Assembly: GCF_001969385.1 (NCBI RefSeq)
Contig: NZ_CP014801.1
Span: 1 to 64,000, forward strand
Length of the DNA stretch: 64,000 nt
Direction of reading: 5' to 3'
Source of the DNA: Salipiger profundus
GTDB lineage: Bacteria; Pseudomonadota; Alphaproteobacteria; Rhodobacterales; Rhodobacteraceae
The notes beneath the pieces are model-generated. The model made no database searches and was not told where the DNA came from. It worked only from the letters and a program-made list of their open reading frames with translations. Position numbers and translations under genes: made by a program. Of the stretch, positions 1-8,065 are shown piece by piece; position 1 is the first letter of the stretch, and each line of letters starts with the position of its first letter.

Positions 1-2
1 AG

Positions 3-305
3 AACCGCAACCAGGAGATCTTCCTCTGCCATAAGGGCGGCAAGCATGGCGCCGAGATGATCGCGGCCCGGTGGGCTCGCGCCCGCGGTGTGGCGCAGGC
101 GCGGTTCGATCCGCGCTGGTCCGCACACGGGCGGGCGGCACCGTTCAAGTGCAACGACGAGATGCTAGACGACAAGTTCGCGGCGACGGGGGTTGTGCTC
201 TTCGGCGGCAACGGGGTCGCGCTGAACCTCGGGCAGAAGGCGGAAGCGAAAGGCCTGACGGTCATGCGGGTTGCGGACCCGGCGAAGAAGGCGTCGCAGG
301 ATTGA
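3..305 (+). CDS. DUF2493 (SLOG/YspA-like) protein, 3' part only
   Basis: The reading frame is open from the left edge of the window to the TGA at 303-305, so only about 100 C-terminal residues are present. The residues GAEMIAARWA, followed later by AAPFK and ND, match the same stretch of the second DUF2493 gene at 53859-54770 (GAEMIAARWADTRG, KAAPFKRND), which identifies the family. DUF2493 proteins have a Rossmann-like SLOG fold thought to bind a nucleotide-derived ligand. They are common on alphaproteobacterial plasmids, but their role is unknown. The last 30 residues differ clearly from the other copy, so the two are diverged paralogues and not a recent duplication. A strong hairpin terminator follows at once. 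The start codon lies outside the window. Confidence 0.8.
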   Translation, partial: NRNQEIFLCHKGGKHGAEMIAARWARARGVAQARFDPRWSAHGRAAPFKCNDEMLDDKFAATGVVLFGGNGVALNLGQKAEAKGLTVMRVADPAKKASQD

Positions 306-312
306 AGAGAGA

Positions 313-341
313 GGGTCGCCTTCGGGCGGCCCTTTCGTCGT
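313..341 (+). terminator. Rho-independent terminator after DUF2493
   Basis: An 8-bp stem (GGGTCGCC at 313-320, GGCGGCCC at 325-332, one G.T pair) with a TTCG loop is followed by TTTCGTCGTTTT. It starts 8 bases after the stop codon of the upstream gene. Confidence 0.8.
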
Positions 342-839
342 TTTCATGAGCCTTTTTGCGATGGCATCCGGGTTTGTTCGTCGCGCGTGCAGGGCATCCC
401 CTGGCCACTCGTCCGGATTGCGCTCCGGTCCGTTTTGCCAAAGGCAAAACGATCCCGCCGGTCCATCCGTCTGCCCTGCGTCCGGCCAGCCGGTGACGAA
501 GACGCCTCGCGGACCGATTGGGAAACCCATCGATGGCGGGGGCGTCAACTTCCACTGGGGGGAGGTCTTTGCACATTGTGGGCACGTCTGGGAGTCTCTC
601 TTCGCCTGAACGTCACCTGCCACCGGGCGGCCCGTCGCCCGGCGACCCTTCTCTCGAAACCTTCCACGCTCGCGACGACTGCGACACCATCCACAAGAGC
701 AGCCCCGCCCGGCCTTGGCCGGGCGGGGCTGCTTCACCTTTCAACTGGCCGTGGTCCCTCAGTCAGATGCAGATGACATGATGGTCGACGGTCATCGGGT
801 TTCCGTCATGACGGGCCCCTGCCGGCGGTTGCACCGCCG
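342..839. other. Gene-poor interval, no convincing CDS
   Basis: Several open frames cross this interval on both strands, but none has a ribosome binding site, a recognisable domain or consistent codon bias. The only clear structure is the 17-bp perfect hairpin at 698-733, listed separately. Confidence 0.5.
698..733. terminator. Very strong perfect hairpin, terminator-like
   Basis: A 17-bp perfect GC-rich stem (arms 698-714 and 717-733) closes on a TT dinucleotide. The downstream T content on the plus strand is weak (CACCTTTC), so it could be a terminator or another structured element. It would also stop transcription arriving from the minus-strand frame at 840-1265. Confidence 0.5.
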
Positions 840-1265
840 TCACCGCGCTCGCAGGTTCCGGCCGTACCGGCCTCCACCCGGAACACGGGGCCTCTGGCCA
901 CGCTGAGCGGCATACCCCGGCGGCGGTCTCCTTGCGGAGCCAGCCGGCGGGGTTGCCCTCATGCGCGCCAGAAACCCCGCGATCCGCCCGTCCGGGTGCA
1001 GATCGCTGGGGCGGGCGCAGCGCAACGACCGCGCCGCCCGATGACGGCGACACATTCCCGTCGGACAACCTGCGGATCGAGCAAGGCTGGCATCGTCACC
1101 CCAGAGCGCGAGACCGGCGATGCGCCCGAGGCTGAAGACCGTGGGCGTGCCGATAGGGCGCACGCGAACCATCCCACCGGCACCTTGGATGAGAGCGGCA
1201 CGGACCTTGTCACGTCTCACATAACTCGACAGGACCGATGGCGGCGTCATTAGCGAGATGCGCAT
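840..1265 (-). CDS. Uncertain hypothetical protein
   Basis: An ATG at 1265 opens a 141-codon frame on the minus strand. Its first 60 or so codons (MRISLMTPPSVLSSY onward, then VRVRPIGTPTVFSLGRIAGL) have the GC-rich third positions seen in the real genes here. After about 1075 the best codon bias moves to another frame, which suggests either a short true protein or a frameshifted one. The C-terminal half is very rich in Arg, Pro and Gly and looks artefactual. I do not recognise a family, and I keep it only because its N-terminal part looks translated. Confidence 0.25.
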   Translation of the reverse strand: MRISLMTPPSVLSSYVRRDKVRAALIQGAGGMVRVRPIGTPTVFSLGRIAGLALWGDDASLARSAGCPTGMCRRHRAARSLRCARPSDLHPDGRIAGFLARMRATPPAGSARRPPPGYAAQRGQRPRVPGGGRYGRNLRAR

Positions 1266-1322
1266 CCGGGTTCCCCTCTTTGCTCCTAGATGTGGATCGC
1301 ACGGGGTCGGGCCGTCCGTCCC

Positions 1323-1337
1323 CTCCGCTTCGCTCCG
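1323..1337 (+). repeat. 15-nt leader repeat, copy 1
   Basis: CTCCGCTTCGCTCCG occurs here, 116 bases before the start of the 68-aa gene. It recurs identically at 53761-53775, 84 bases before the DUF2493 start. A degenerate version (CTCCGCTACGCTTCG, 55966-55980) lies about 70 bases before the DUF736 gene. Confidence 0.4.
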
Positions 1338-1452
1338 GCAAGCACAAATACGGCTTCCACGCGGCGAGCGCGCGGACCCTCCGCATTTGCCCTTGCGGCC
1401 TGCCCTTGTCCCCCGTGCCGGGTGATCCCCATCGCAAAAAGGAGAGACCCAA

Positions 1453-1659
1453 ATGACCAACCACTACGTCGCCACCGTTCCCGTCAAGTTCACCGACAGC
1501 GACGGCAAGGAACGCACCCGCTTCCAGCGCGTCGGCGCGATGTTCCGCAACACCCGCAACGGGGACGGCTCGGAGTTCTTCAGCCTCAAGCTCGACTTCC
1601 CCGTCGCAGTCCAGGAGTTGGTGATGTTCCCGCCGAGCTCCAAGGAACCGCAGGAGTAA
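1453..1659 (+). CDS. Small conserved plasmid protein (68 aa)
   Basis: The 68-aa protein starts at an ATG with a well placed GGAGA ribosome binding site and ends just before a strong terminator, so it is a single-gene unit. It is basic in its first half and contains KFTDSDGKERTRFQRVGAMF and a hydrophobic FFSLKLDFPVAVQELV stretch, suggesting a small beta-rich fold. Its size, isolation and leader motif resemble the DUF736 gene at 56051, another small plasmid accessory protein. I do not see enough to call it DUF736, and no function can be given. Confidence 0.75.
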   Translation: MTNHYVATVPVKFTDSDGKERTRFQRVGAMFRNTRNGDGSEFFSLKLDFPVAVQELVMFPPSSKEPQE

Positions 1660-1674
1660 TCCTCCCACGAGGAT

Positions 1675-1700
1675 GGGCCGCCCTAGGGGCGGCCCTTTCC
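1675..1700 (+). terminator. Rho-independent terminator
   Basis: A perfect 9-bp stem (1675-1683 with 1687-1695) around a TAG loop is followed by TTTCCC, 15 bases after the stop of the 68-aa gene. The right arm and tail (GGCGGCCCTTTC) repeat those of the terminator at 313-341. Confidence 0.8.
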
Positions 1701-2109
1701 CTGTTCCAGGAAAGGCTGCGCCAGGACCGGGAACCCCTGCCTTCGGCCGGTGTTCCCGGGAAGGTGTCAGGACCGCAAGCGGTCCTGACGGGGGATATGA
1801 GAGATCGCCTGGGACAGGTCTGCCGGCCAGCCTCAAGGGGGCCATCCGGAATAACAGTCGGGCTGCGCCCGCCGGTTTTTCCGGCAGAGATTTGGGCCAA
1901 GCCAAATCTGGCCACCCTTGACCCTGTCTGTCAGCCCCGTCGGTGAAGAGATGCGCCGCCCCTCGCATCTGTCCGAACACGGGCCCGTGTTCGGACAGAC
2001 CCTCGGGCGCGGGCATGACAAAAGGCGGCTGGTGTGCGGTTGGAGATGGTCGGTTTTCTTGGGCCTTGTGGGCCGGGCCTCGCACCTGCGGTGCTCGGCC
2101 AGAAGCGGA
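1701..2109. other. Hairpin-rich leader upstream of mob genes, candidate oriT
   Basis: No gene is visible. Three inverted repeats follow each other: arms CCGGGAAC/GTTCCCGG (1727-1734, 1752-1759), an 11-bp perfect stem with an AA loop (1766-1789), and a 32-bp perfect palindrome (1968-1999). Together with the downstream 13-bp repeat this is the kind of structured non-coding DNA found next to mobC/relaxase genes at transfer origins. The assignment to oriT is inference from position and structure; no nic consensus was recognised. Confidence 0.4.
1968..1999. repeat. 32-bp perfect palindrome
   Basis: Two 16-base arms meet without a spacer. The left arm begins TCTGTCCGAACACGGG and the right arm is its exact reverse complement. 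It lies about 260 bases upstream of the relaxase accessory gene. It could be an operator, a cruciform recognised by the relaxosome, or a transcription-blocking hairpin. Confidence 0.7.
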
Positions 2110-2192
2110 ATTCAAGGTCGCCTGGGGGCATTCTACAATAATATTGGATTGACCGTGACATATAGTTTCGTATGATGGGGGCGACCTTGAAT
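2110..2192 (+). promoter_or_regulatory. mob operon promoter framed by 13-bp inverted repeat
   Basis: A near-consensus promoter is visible: -35 TTGACC (2149-2154), a 16-bp spacer, and -10 TATGAT (2171-2176). Start of transcription near 2183 would give a leader of about 45 bases before the ATG at 2227. The promoter is framed by a perfect inverted repeat, ATTCAAGGTCGCC (2110-2122) and GGCGACCTTGAAT (2180-2192). The repeat fits an operator for a dimeric regulator, plausibly the HTH-containing protein encoded next. Confidence 0.6.
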
Positions 2193-2226
2193 GAAGGTGG
2201 CAGGAAATAGGGAGGCTTTCTTCCGC

Positions 2227-2808
2227 ATGTCCCGGACCAAAAGACTGACCATGCTCGAGAGAGCGGAGATCGTCCGTAAGGCCGCAGAGGGGGTCTCGAC
2301 GTCGGAGCTGGCGGAACGGTTCGGCGTCACGGCGCGGGCGGTGCGCTACACCCTGAAAGCGGACGCGGATCGCCAGCGGGATGCGGCCGTGGCGACCGCC
2401 GCGGTGACGGTGAAGCTGACCCCGGAAGAGCTCGAGGCGCTGGATGAGGTCCTGGCCGCGGCGGGGATCGAGACCCGCACCGAGGGGGTCCGGCGGCTCA
2501 TCCAGGCGGCGGGCGGAACCTTCGTGCCGGACGCGCAGCTGGCGGCTGAGATGGCGCGTTACCGGGCCTCCCTGCACGAGGTCGGCAACGGCGTCGCGCA
2601 GATCGCCAAGCAGATGACGCAGGCCAACCGGACGGGGCAGGGTGCGGGTGTCGAGTTCACCGAATTGCGCCTCGCGCAGATGCGCGGGCTGGCGCGGTTC
2701 ATCCTTGATTCCGCTGACGAGATCGACCTGCTGCTGCGTCGCCGCCGGGACAGGGTGCAGCTCTCCGCCACCGCCGCTCTGAGGGAGTTCGCCCATGCGG
2801 CTGAATGA
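2227..2808 (+). CDS. HTH-MobC-like relaxosome accessory protein
   Basis: The start at 2227 is chosen because GGGAGG lies 11 bases upstream; an in-frame codon at 2191 would precede that site. The 193-aa product begins with a helix-turn-helix (about residues 9-43: ERAEIVRKAAEGVSTSELAE, then RFGVTARAVRYTLK). Next comes a ribbon-helix-helix/MobC-like section (VTVKLTPEELEALDEVLAAA, then GVRRLIQAAGG) and a helical tail with VGNGVAQIAKQMTQANR, a pattern seen in MobC relaxosome proteins. Such proteins bind oriT and help the relaxase open the DNA. The gene overlaps the relaxase by 14 bases. The N-terminal HTH suggests it also controls the promoter upstream. Confidence 0.75.
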   Translation: MSRTKRLTMLERAEIVRKAAEGVSTSELAERFGVTARAVRYTLKADADRQRDAAVATAAVTVKLTPEELEALDEVLAAAGIETRTEGVRRLIQAAGGTFVPDAQLAAEMARYRASLHEVGNGVAQIAKQMTQANRTGQGAGVEFTELRLAQMRGLARFILDSADEIDLLLRRRRDRVQLSATAALREFAHAAE

Positions 2809-5122
2809 TGCCGTCCATGACGTCACCGGAGAGATCTTCCGGGATGGCTGGAGCCGCATTAGGGGCTCGATGCAGGGGCTGCAAGCGTCCCGACAGAGGC
2901 AGCTCGTGCGAGCGGCCGCCGGTCACCGTGCGGCGGTCTTCAAGGCGATCCGGGGCGGGGGCACCCATACGAAGTCCCAGCTCATGAACCAGCTAGATTA
3001 CCTCACCACGAAGTCGTCCCATATCGTCGACTCGAGCGGCTTTTTGGACGGGAAGACGAAACTCGAAGGGTCGGAGATCAAGGACCTGACCGAGCGGTTC
3101 GCCAAGCGCTGGAGTGCGGGGTTCAAACCCAAGCTCGGACAGACGACGCACATGCTCATGTCCTACCCGATCGGCACGCGGGGCGAGGACGTGCGCGACA
3201 TTACGGCGAATGTCGCGGAGCGGTTCTTCCAGTCCGAGGAGGGGCATTTCGACTACATCATCGCGGTCCATGAGGACCGGGATCACCCGCACGCGCATAT
3301 AGTTTTGAATCGCCGATCGCAGGAGGGCGAGTTCTTCTTCCTGGGCCGGGACCACCGGTTCAACTATGACGACTTTCGCCTCGCTATGGTCGAGGAGGCC
3401 GAGAGGTTCGGGGTGCGCCTGGAGGCCACGCGGCGGCTCGATCGGGGTGTCGAGCACTATCCGCCGCAGACCCGCGAGGTCTACGCGGCGAAGGAAGAGG
3501 GACGCGTCGCAGAGCCGCGCCCGCGGGTCGGAGCGGATCTCGACCGCGCGCTCGAAGAGATCGCCAACACCCGGATCATCTATCACTCCCTTGCTGCCGA
3601 AGCTTCCGCGGACAATCGCGAGGATATCGCCAACGCGCTCTTCCGGTCCGGAGAGCTCCTGGCGAAGGGCGGCAAGCTGCATTTGGAAGGAGGCGTCTAC
3701 GTGGCAGAGGAGCAATCGTTCGAGGATCTGCGCACCCGCTATGCCGATCAGGTCGTGCGCGTTCAGGGCATGATCGCCGAGAAGCCGGAGGCCGAACGGC
3801 CGAAGCTCGAGCGCAGCCTCAATGAGATCCAATCGCGGCTCGCGCATATGCAGCCCTTGGGGCTGCGCTCCATGACATTGACCGAGAAGCCCTCGGAGGG
3901 CGGTGTCTATTCCGAGACCAATATCGATGCGGCCCGGCTCGACCGCTTGCGGGACCCCGAGGTGCGGGCGCAGGTCGACACGGCGCTGCGCGGGACCGGG
4001 ATCAGTTCGTCCGTCGTCGTCGCGCGGATGGAGACGGGCGCACAGAACGCCGCGCTCGAGCGCCAATGGATCGCCGACGATCTGGCGCGGGTGGCTGAGA
4101 GGGACGGTCTCAACCTCGAGCGCCGCGCGGATCTGGAGACGGCGCGCGAGACCCTCAACCGGGCCCATGTCCAGCTCGGCGTCGCAATGGAGCGGGCGGG
4201 GGTCTTGCGTGAGGACGGTGTCGTGGAAGATCGCACCGTGACGGAGAGGGTCCATTATCACTCGGACGCCACTGAGGACATGGAACGCGCGATCCGTAAG
4301 GACATGCGCGCGGAAGGCCTGACCGGAGACCAGATCGAGGATCGGGAGTGGGAGATCGCCTCCCGGGCGGAGCGGCGTATCGAGGAAGAGCAGCGGGGCT
4401 ACCTCGATGCGCATCCGGAACTGCTCGCGCGCCCCGGCGATGTGATCGACCGGTCCGAACCCTACCGGGAGCGTATCACCGACGAGGCCCGTGCCCGCGA
4501 GATCACCCGCGAGGTCGACCGGATCATGGACGGGCGTGACGCGCGAACATCGGTTGCGGATGCCGTCGCGGAGGCGTTCCGCGCGCGTTATCCCGATATG
4601 CCGTCGCATCTCGCCCGCGGGCTTGGCGCGACCTATGCCGCCGTTACCGAGCTGCGCGACACCGAGGCCATCGACCGGGTCCGCCGCGAAAACGAGTTGC
4701 GGGAGGTGGCGCTCGACCTGCGCGAAGGGCGGCTTTCGGGCGAGCGCGAGGGGGAAGCTGTCGAGGGCGCATCGATTGCCGATCCGGACATCCGGCGGGT
4801 CGTCGACCATGAACGGGCCGGCAATCTGCATTCGCCCTTCCAGGACGACGGCCAACGTCTGGCATACCGAGACGCCGTCGAGCGCGAGCTCGACGCGGCG
4901 CAGATCGAGCGGCTGCGGGACGGGGATGTCGACGTGCTGAAGACCCAGATCGAAGACCGTCTCGACCGGCTCTATGCCGCCAAGACCTATCTGCAATCCG
5001 ACGCGGCGACCGCCAACAGCGAGGCGACCCGTGCCGTCGTCGAGGAGATCGCCGACCGCGAGTTCGAACTTCATCGCGCCGATCTGGTCTATGGCGAGAG
5101 CGAGCGCGGGGAGACCCACTGA
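2795..5122 (+). CDS. VirD2/MobP-type conjugative relaxase
   Basis: The 775-aa protein has the relaxase core in its first 200 residues. A Tyr at position 69 (NQLDYLTTKSS) is the likely nicking residue, and HEDRDHPHAHIVLNR (159-173) is the histidine triad that binds the catalytic metal. The rest is a long charged, largely helical region rich in Arg and Glu, probably for DNA binding and recognition by the secretion channel. Relaxases of this class cut one strand at oriT and pilot it through the type IV channel. The gene overlaps the accessory gene before it and shares one base (TGATG) with virD4 after it, so the three form one translationally coupled operon. Confidence 0.9.
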   Translation: MRLNDAVHDVTGEIFRDGWSRIRGSMQGLQASRQRQLVRAAAGHRAAVFKAIRGGGTHTKSQLMNQLDYLTTKSSHIVDSSGFLDGKTKLEGSEIKDLTERFAKRWSAGFKPKLGQTTHMLMSYPIGTRGEDVRDITANVAERFFQSEEGHFDYIIAVHEDRDHPHAHIVLNRRSQEGEFFFLGRDHRFNYDDFRLAMVEEAERFGVRLEATRRLDRGVEHYPPQTREVYAAKEEGRVAEPRPRVGADLDRALEEIANTRIIYHSLAAEASADNREDIANALFRSGELLAKGGKLHLEGGVYVAEEQSFEDLRTRYADQVVRVQGMIAEKPEAERPKLERSLNEIQSRLAHMQPLGLRSMTLTEKPSEGGVYSETNIDAARLDRLRDPEVRAQVDTALRGTGISSSVVVARMETGAQNAALERQWIADDLARVAERDGLNLERRADLETARETLNRAHVQLGVAMERAGVLREDGVVEDRTVTERVHYHSDATEDMERAIRKDMRAEGLTGDQIEDREWEIASRAERRIEEEQRGYLDAHPELLARPGDVIDRSEPYRERITDEARAREITREVDRIMDGRDARTSVADAVAEAFRARYPDMPSHLARGLGATYAAVTELRDTEAIDRVRRENELREVALDLREGRLSGEREGEAVEGASIADPDIRRVVDHERAGNLHSPFQDDGQRLAYRDAVERELDAAQIERLRDGDVDVLKTQIEDRLDRLYAAKTYLQSDAATANSEATRAVVEEIADREFELHRADLVYGESERGETH

Positions 5123-7146
5123 TGGGAGGGGTGGGGAAGGGCCGCCTCGCCCTCGGCGTGGCGCTGGTCACGCTCGTCGCCATCGCGATCGGCTATGTCA
5201 TCGCCTCGGCAGTCGTGACCTTTCGCGATCTGGGTTTTCGGGCCGAGATCGATTTCTTCTACATCGCCCAGAACTACCGGGCCATCGGGGCCGCCCGCCC
5301 CGATGATTTCCGCCTGATCAACCTGATCATGGGCGGGGCCGGGGTGGCGGGCCTCATGATGAGCCTGGCGATGTCGGGCTCGGCCCTCACGCGGTTCGGC
5401 TATACCCATTGGCAGACCCGCCGGGAGATGAAGCGGAACGGCTTCTTTGGCGCGCCGGGCACGGGTTTCATCATCGGCAAGCTGGGCAAGCCCGGATCCC
5501 GTGCACCGTTCCTCTGCTCCCGGACCTTCCCGCACGCGCTGATCGTGGCCCCGACCGGGCGCGGCAAGACCACCGGCTTTGTCATTCCGAACCTCCTGAC
5601 CTGGCAGGGCTCGGCGGTGGTGCTCGACGTGAAGGGCGAGTGCTTCGAGGCCTCGGCCCGCCACCGGGCGGCGCAGGGCGACGCGGTGTTCCGCTTCGCG
5701 CCGATCGACTGGGAAGACAAACGAACGCACCGCTACAACCCACTTCTGCGCATCTATGAGCTCAAAGACCCGGCCCGCCAGCAGATGGAGTTGCAGCTCC
5801 TGGCCACACTCTTCCTGCAGAACGACAATGACCGGGTGCAGGGCCTCCTGAAGGGCGGGATCGATCTCTTCGTCGCCGCAGGGCTCCTGGCCTTCCAGCG
5901 CCGCAGGCCGACGCTCGGCGAGATTTACCGCATCGCCGCCTCAGGTGGGCAGAAGCAGAAGGAATATCTCGCGCGCGCCCATGAGGTCCAGAACGCCGCG
6001 GCGCGGCTGATCTTCACGCGGCTGGCCTCGACCAACAACGACACGCTGACCTCCTATGTCTCGCTCCTGATGACCTCTGGCCTCGATCAGTGGCAGAACC
6101 CCGCGATCGACGACGCGACGGCGGTGTCGGACTTCGATTTCCGGACGATCCGCAAGAAACCTTTCAGCGTCTATCTCGTCGTCCAGCCCCTCATGGTGAA
6201 GCCGCTGGCACCGCTGATCCGGCTCTTCTTCTCGGACCTGCTTTCGGCGCTTCAGGACAAGGAGCCGGGTCCGGACGAGCCCTGGCCGGTCATGATCATG
6301 CTCGACGAGTTCAACCGGCTCGGAAAGATGCCGATCGTGGCCGAGAGCATCGAGGTGCTGCGCGCCTATCGCGGGCATCTGGCGGTGGTCACCCAGACCA
6401 TCCCGGCCATCGACGAGATCTACGGCGAGAACACGCGGCGCGCCTTGCAAGGCAACGCCGGGATCAAGCTCTACCTGACGCCTTCAGACGAGAAGACGGT
6501 CGAGGAGCTGAGCAAGGCCGTGGGCAAGACTACCAAGACCGTGGTCACACGCTCCCGCGCGGTCGGCAAGAACCCGTTCGAAGGGCGCAGCCAGTCTGAA
6601 CGGACGGAGGAGGTCGCGCTCCTGCCGGAAGACGAGGCGCGACGTTTGCCGCTTGATGAGATCGTGGTGGTTGTGGACGCGCAGATGCCGGTCCGGGCGA
6701 AGCGGGTCGTTTACTACGAGGATCCGTTTTTCAAAGGCATCCACGCGGCGCAGGAGGGGGAATTGCCGTTTCCGAAAGGCCCAGTTCCTCCGATGGGGGA
6801 GTTGCCCCTGAGTGTCCGGGCGATGCCTTCAGCTCCGCGTGGGTCAGGTCTGACAGAGCGCGATTTAGAGGCCAGGATGGGGCTGACAGACTCCGGAGGG
6901 AGTGCACCCATTGAGCCCAGCCCGGCTCAAGCGCCTCGGCGTGGTCGTGCCGCAGTTCTCGCGGACGATCAGCGGCAGTTCGAGATGGAGTTCGGGCGGC
7001 AGGCAGATCTGGAGGTGGAGGCTGCGACAGAAGACGACGTCGTCCGGGTACGGGACGCCGTGAGTGATCTGGAGCGGTTGGAGGCGGAGATTTCCGGTTC
7101 GGAAGCAAAAATCAGCGAGGCGGGCGAGAAGTTCGGGATCGGCTAA
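5122..7146 (+). CDS. virD4: VirD4/TraG type IV coupling ATPase
   Basis: This 674-aa inner-membrane protein has two N-terminal membrane segments (about residues 8-32 and 65-88) and a cytoplasmic RecA-like motor. Walker A is APTGRGKTTGF (143-153), with VVLDVKGECFEASARHR downstream. Walker B is MIMLDEFNRLGKM, followed by the conserved VTQTIPAIDEIYG. Coupling proteins deliver the relaxase-DNA complex to the VirB channel encoded at 13328-24563. The last 130 residues are acidic and look disordered (ending ISEAGEKFGIG), as expected of a substrate-docking tail. The gene is the last of the mob operon; the next gene is on the other strand. Confidence 0.93.
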   Translation: MGGVGKGRLALGVALVTLVAIAIGYVIASAVVTFRDLGFRAEIDFFYIAQNYRAIGAARPDDFRLINLIMGGAGVAGLMMSLAMSGSALTRFGYTHWQTRREMKRNGFFGAPGTGFIIGKLGKPGSRAPFLCSRTFPHALIVAPTGRGKTTGFVIPNLLTWQGSAVVLDVKGECFEASARHRAAQGDAVFRFAPIDWEDKRTHRYNPLLRIYELKDPARQQMELQLLATLFLQNDNDRVQGLLKGGIDLFVAAGLLAFQRRRPTLGEIYRIAASGGQKQKEYLARAHEVQNAAARLIFTRLASTNNDTLTSYVSLLMTSGLDQWQNPAIDDATAVSDFDFRTIRKKPFSVYLVVQPLMVKPLAPLIRLFFSDLLSALQDKEPGPDEPWPVMIMLDEFNRLGKMPIVAESIEVLRAYRGHLAVVTQTIPAIDEIYGENTRRALQGNAGIKLYLTPSDEKTVEELSKAVGKTTKTVVTRSRAVGKNPFEGRSQSERTEEVALLPEDEARRLPLDEIVVVVDAQMPVRAKRVVYYEDPFFKGIHAAQEGELPFPKGPVPPMGELPLSVRAMPSAPRGSGLTERDLEARMGLTDSGGSAPIEPSPAQAPRRGRAAVLADDQRQFEMEFGRQADLEVEAATEDDVVRVRDAVSDLERLEAEISGSEAKISEAGEKFGIG

Positions 7147-7216
7147 ACCGCCATGCGGGCGACTCGAAAGAATGTCGCGATGGCGTCTTGTGGCCCCGCC
7201 CTTGAGCCGACCATTG

Positions 7217-7780
7217 TCACGGGTGAAGAAAGCCAGGGTCTTCGCGCTCTGGTCGAGGGGCTCGCTCAATCGTCGCAGGGTCGATCTCACGCATCGTCAA
7301 CTGAGCGTTCACCCTGCGGGCCGCGGGGCCCGCACGAAACCACTTCGCGGCGGAAGCCAGGTTAAAGCGCGGACGACGCTGCCCCTTCGCCGGCTTTGAG
7401 GCTTCCATCAGCACCTCGATCATCTCATCGATGCGGTAGAGGCCGCCGGCTACGGGAAGGGGCATCTTGCGCTGCTGCAGCGCCTGTCGCTTAACCTCGA
7501 GTTTCTCGGCAACATCCGCAAGAGACACCAGGTCGGGACGGACCTCGCGCAGGACTGTGCCCGCCGGCAGCGCCTTGATCAGCGCCCGCGCCGCTTCAAG
7601 GATCGCGCTTTCGGCCTCATCCCCCTCAATCTCCAGTTCCACACCCAGCAGACCGGCATGGCCAGTGCCCACGAGCGCATCTTCAAAGCCCGCCTCGAAG
7701 ACCGCGTCAGAGAGCGCGAACGCATCGTGCTCCCCGTCGGGGAGCGCAAAGACCAGCTCGAATTCGAGTTCTTCAGCCAT
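7217..7780 (-). CDS. HTH antitoxin-like partner of the HicA-like gene
   Basis: The ATG at 7780 is preferred because GAAGG sits 8 bases upstream; another ATG at 7786 lies too close to it. The 187-aa protein has an acidic N-terminal half (MAEELEFELVFALPDGEHD onward) and then a predicted DNA-binding segment (VSLADVAEKLEVKRQALQQR), which reads like a MerR/excisionase-type helix-turn-helix. The tail is basic. The gene overlaps the small upstream gene by 8 bases. A small basic protein followed by a larger acidic DNA-binding protein is the layout of a HicAB-type toxin-antitoxin pair, but the antitoxin is longer than usual HicB, so this is a tentative call. Confidence 0.5.
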   Translation of the reverse strand: MAEELEFELVFALPDGEHDAFALSDAVFEAGFEDALVGTGHAGLLGVELEIEGDEAESAILEAARALIKALPAGTVLREVRPDLVSLADVAEKLEVKRQALQQRKMPLPVAGGLYRIDEMIEVLMEASKPAKGQRRPRFNLASAAKWFRAGPAARRVNAQLTMREIDPATIERAPRPEREDPGFLHP

Positions 7781-8042
7781 CGGCATTACCTTCGTCGTTC
7801 TTCTGAAGCTTCACGCAGGCCAGAGCCTTCTGTCGGATCCTTTTCGCGAACTGTTGTGGATTCTTTGGGGTCGACCAGACAGACATCTGACAAAACTCGC
7901 CACAGCGGCAATCCTTATCGTTGGTCGGGCATCGGAGGATCCCCCACGCGTGCCCCTTGCCCTCGATAAGGTCCCATCCCAGCTCTTCGAGCTCCTGAAT
8001 GACGGCCTCGATTTCCTTTGATGTGTGCTTCTTCCTTGGCAC
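7773..8042 (-). CDS. HicA-like small protein, putative toxin
   Basis: The 89-aa protein starts at a GTG. It has the layout of HicA double-stranded-RNA-binding-like toxins: an N-terminal helix (SKEIEAVIQELEELGW), a strand turning into GKGHAWG where HicA carries its catalytic His (usually GSHH), and a C-terminal helix (NPQQFAKRIRQKALAC). Unlike standard HicA it carries four Cys in CPTNDKDCRCGEFC, which could bind a metal. HicA toxins are mRNA interferases. No clear ribosome binding site is seen before the start. The assignment rests on pattern and on the partner gene downstream. Confidence 0.5.
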   Translation of the reverse strand: MPRKKHTSKEIEAVIQELEELGWDLIEGKGHAWGILRCPTNDKDCRCGEFCQMSVWSTPKNPQQFAKRIRQKALACVKLQKNDEGNADG

Positions 8043-8065
8043 CTTAGATACCCCACTTTCTTAAA

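Noticed and set aside
165..737. A 190-codon minus-strand frame across the left end
   Set aside because: It overlaps the DUF2493 gene and two strong hairpins and is rich in Arg, Pro and Gly without any domain.
2993..5119. A 708-codon frame antisense to the relaxase
   Set aside because: It is a shadow caused by the codon bias of the relaxase gene. The histidine triad and nicking Tyr are on the plus strand.
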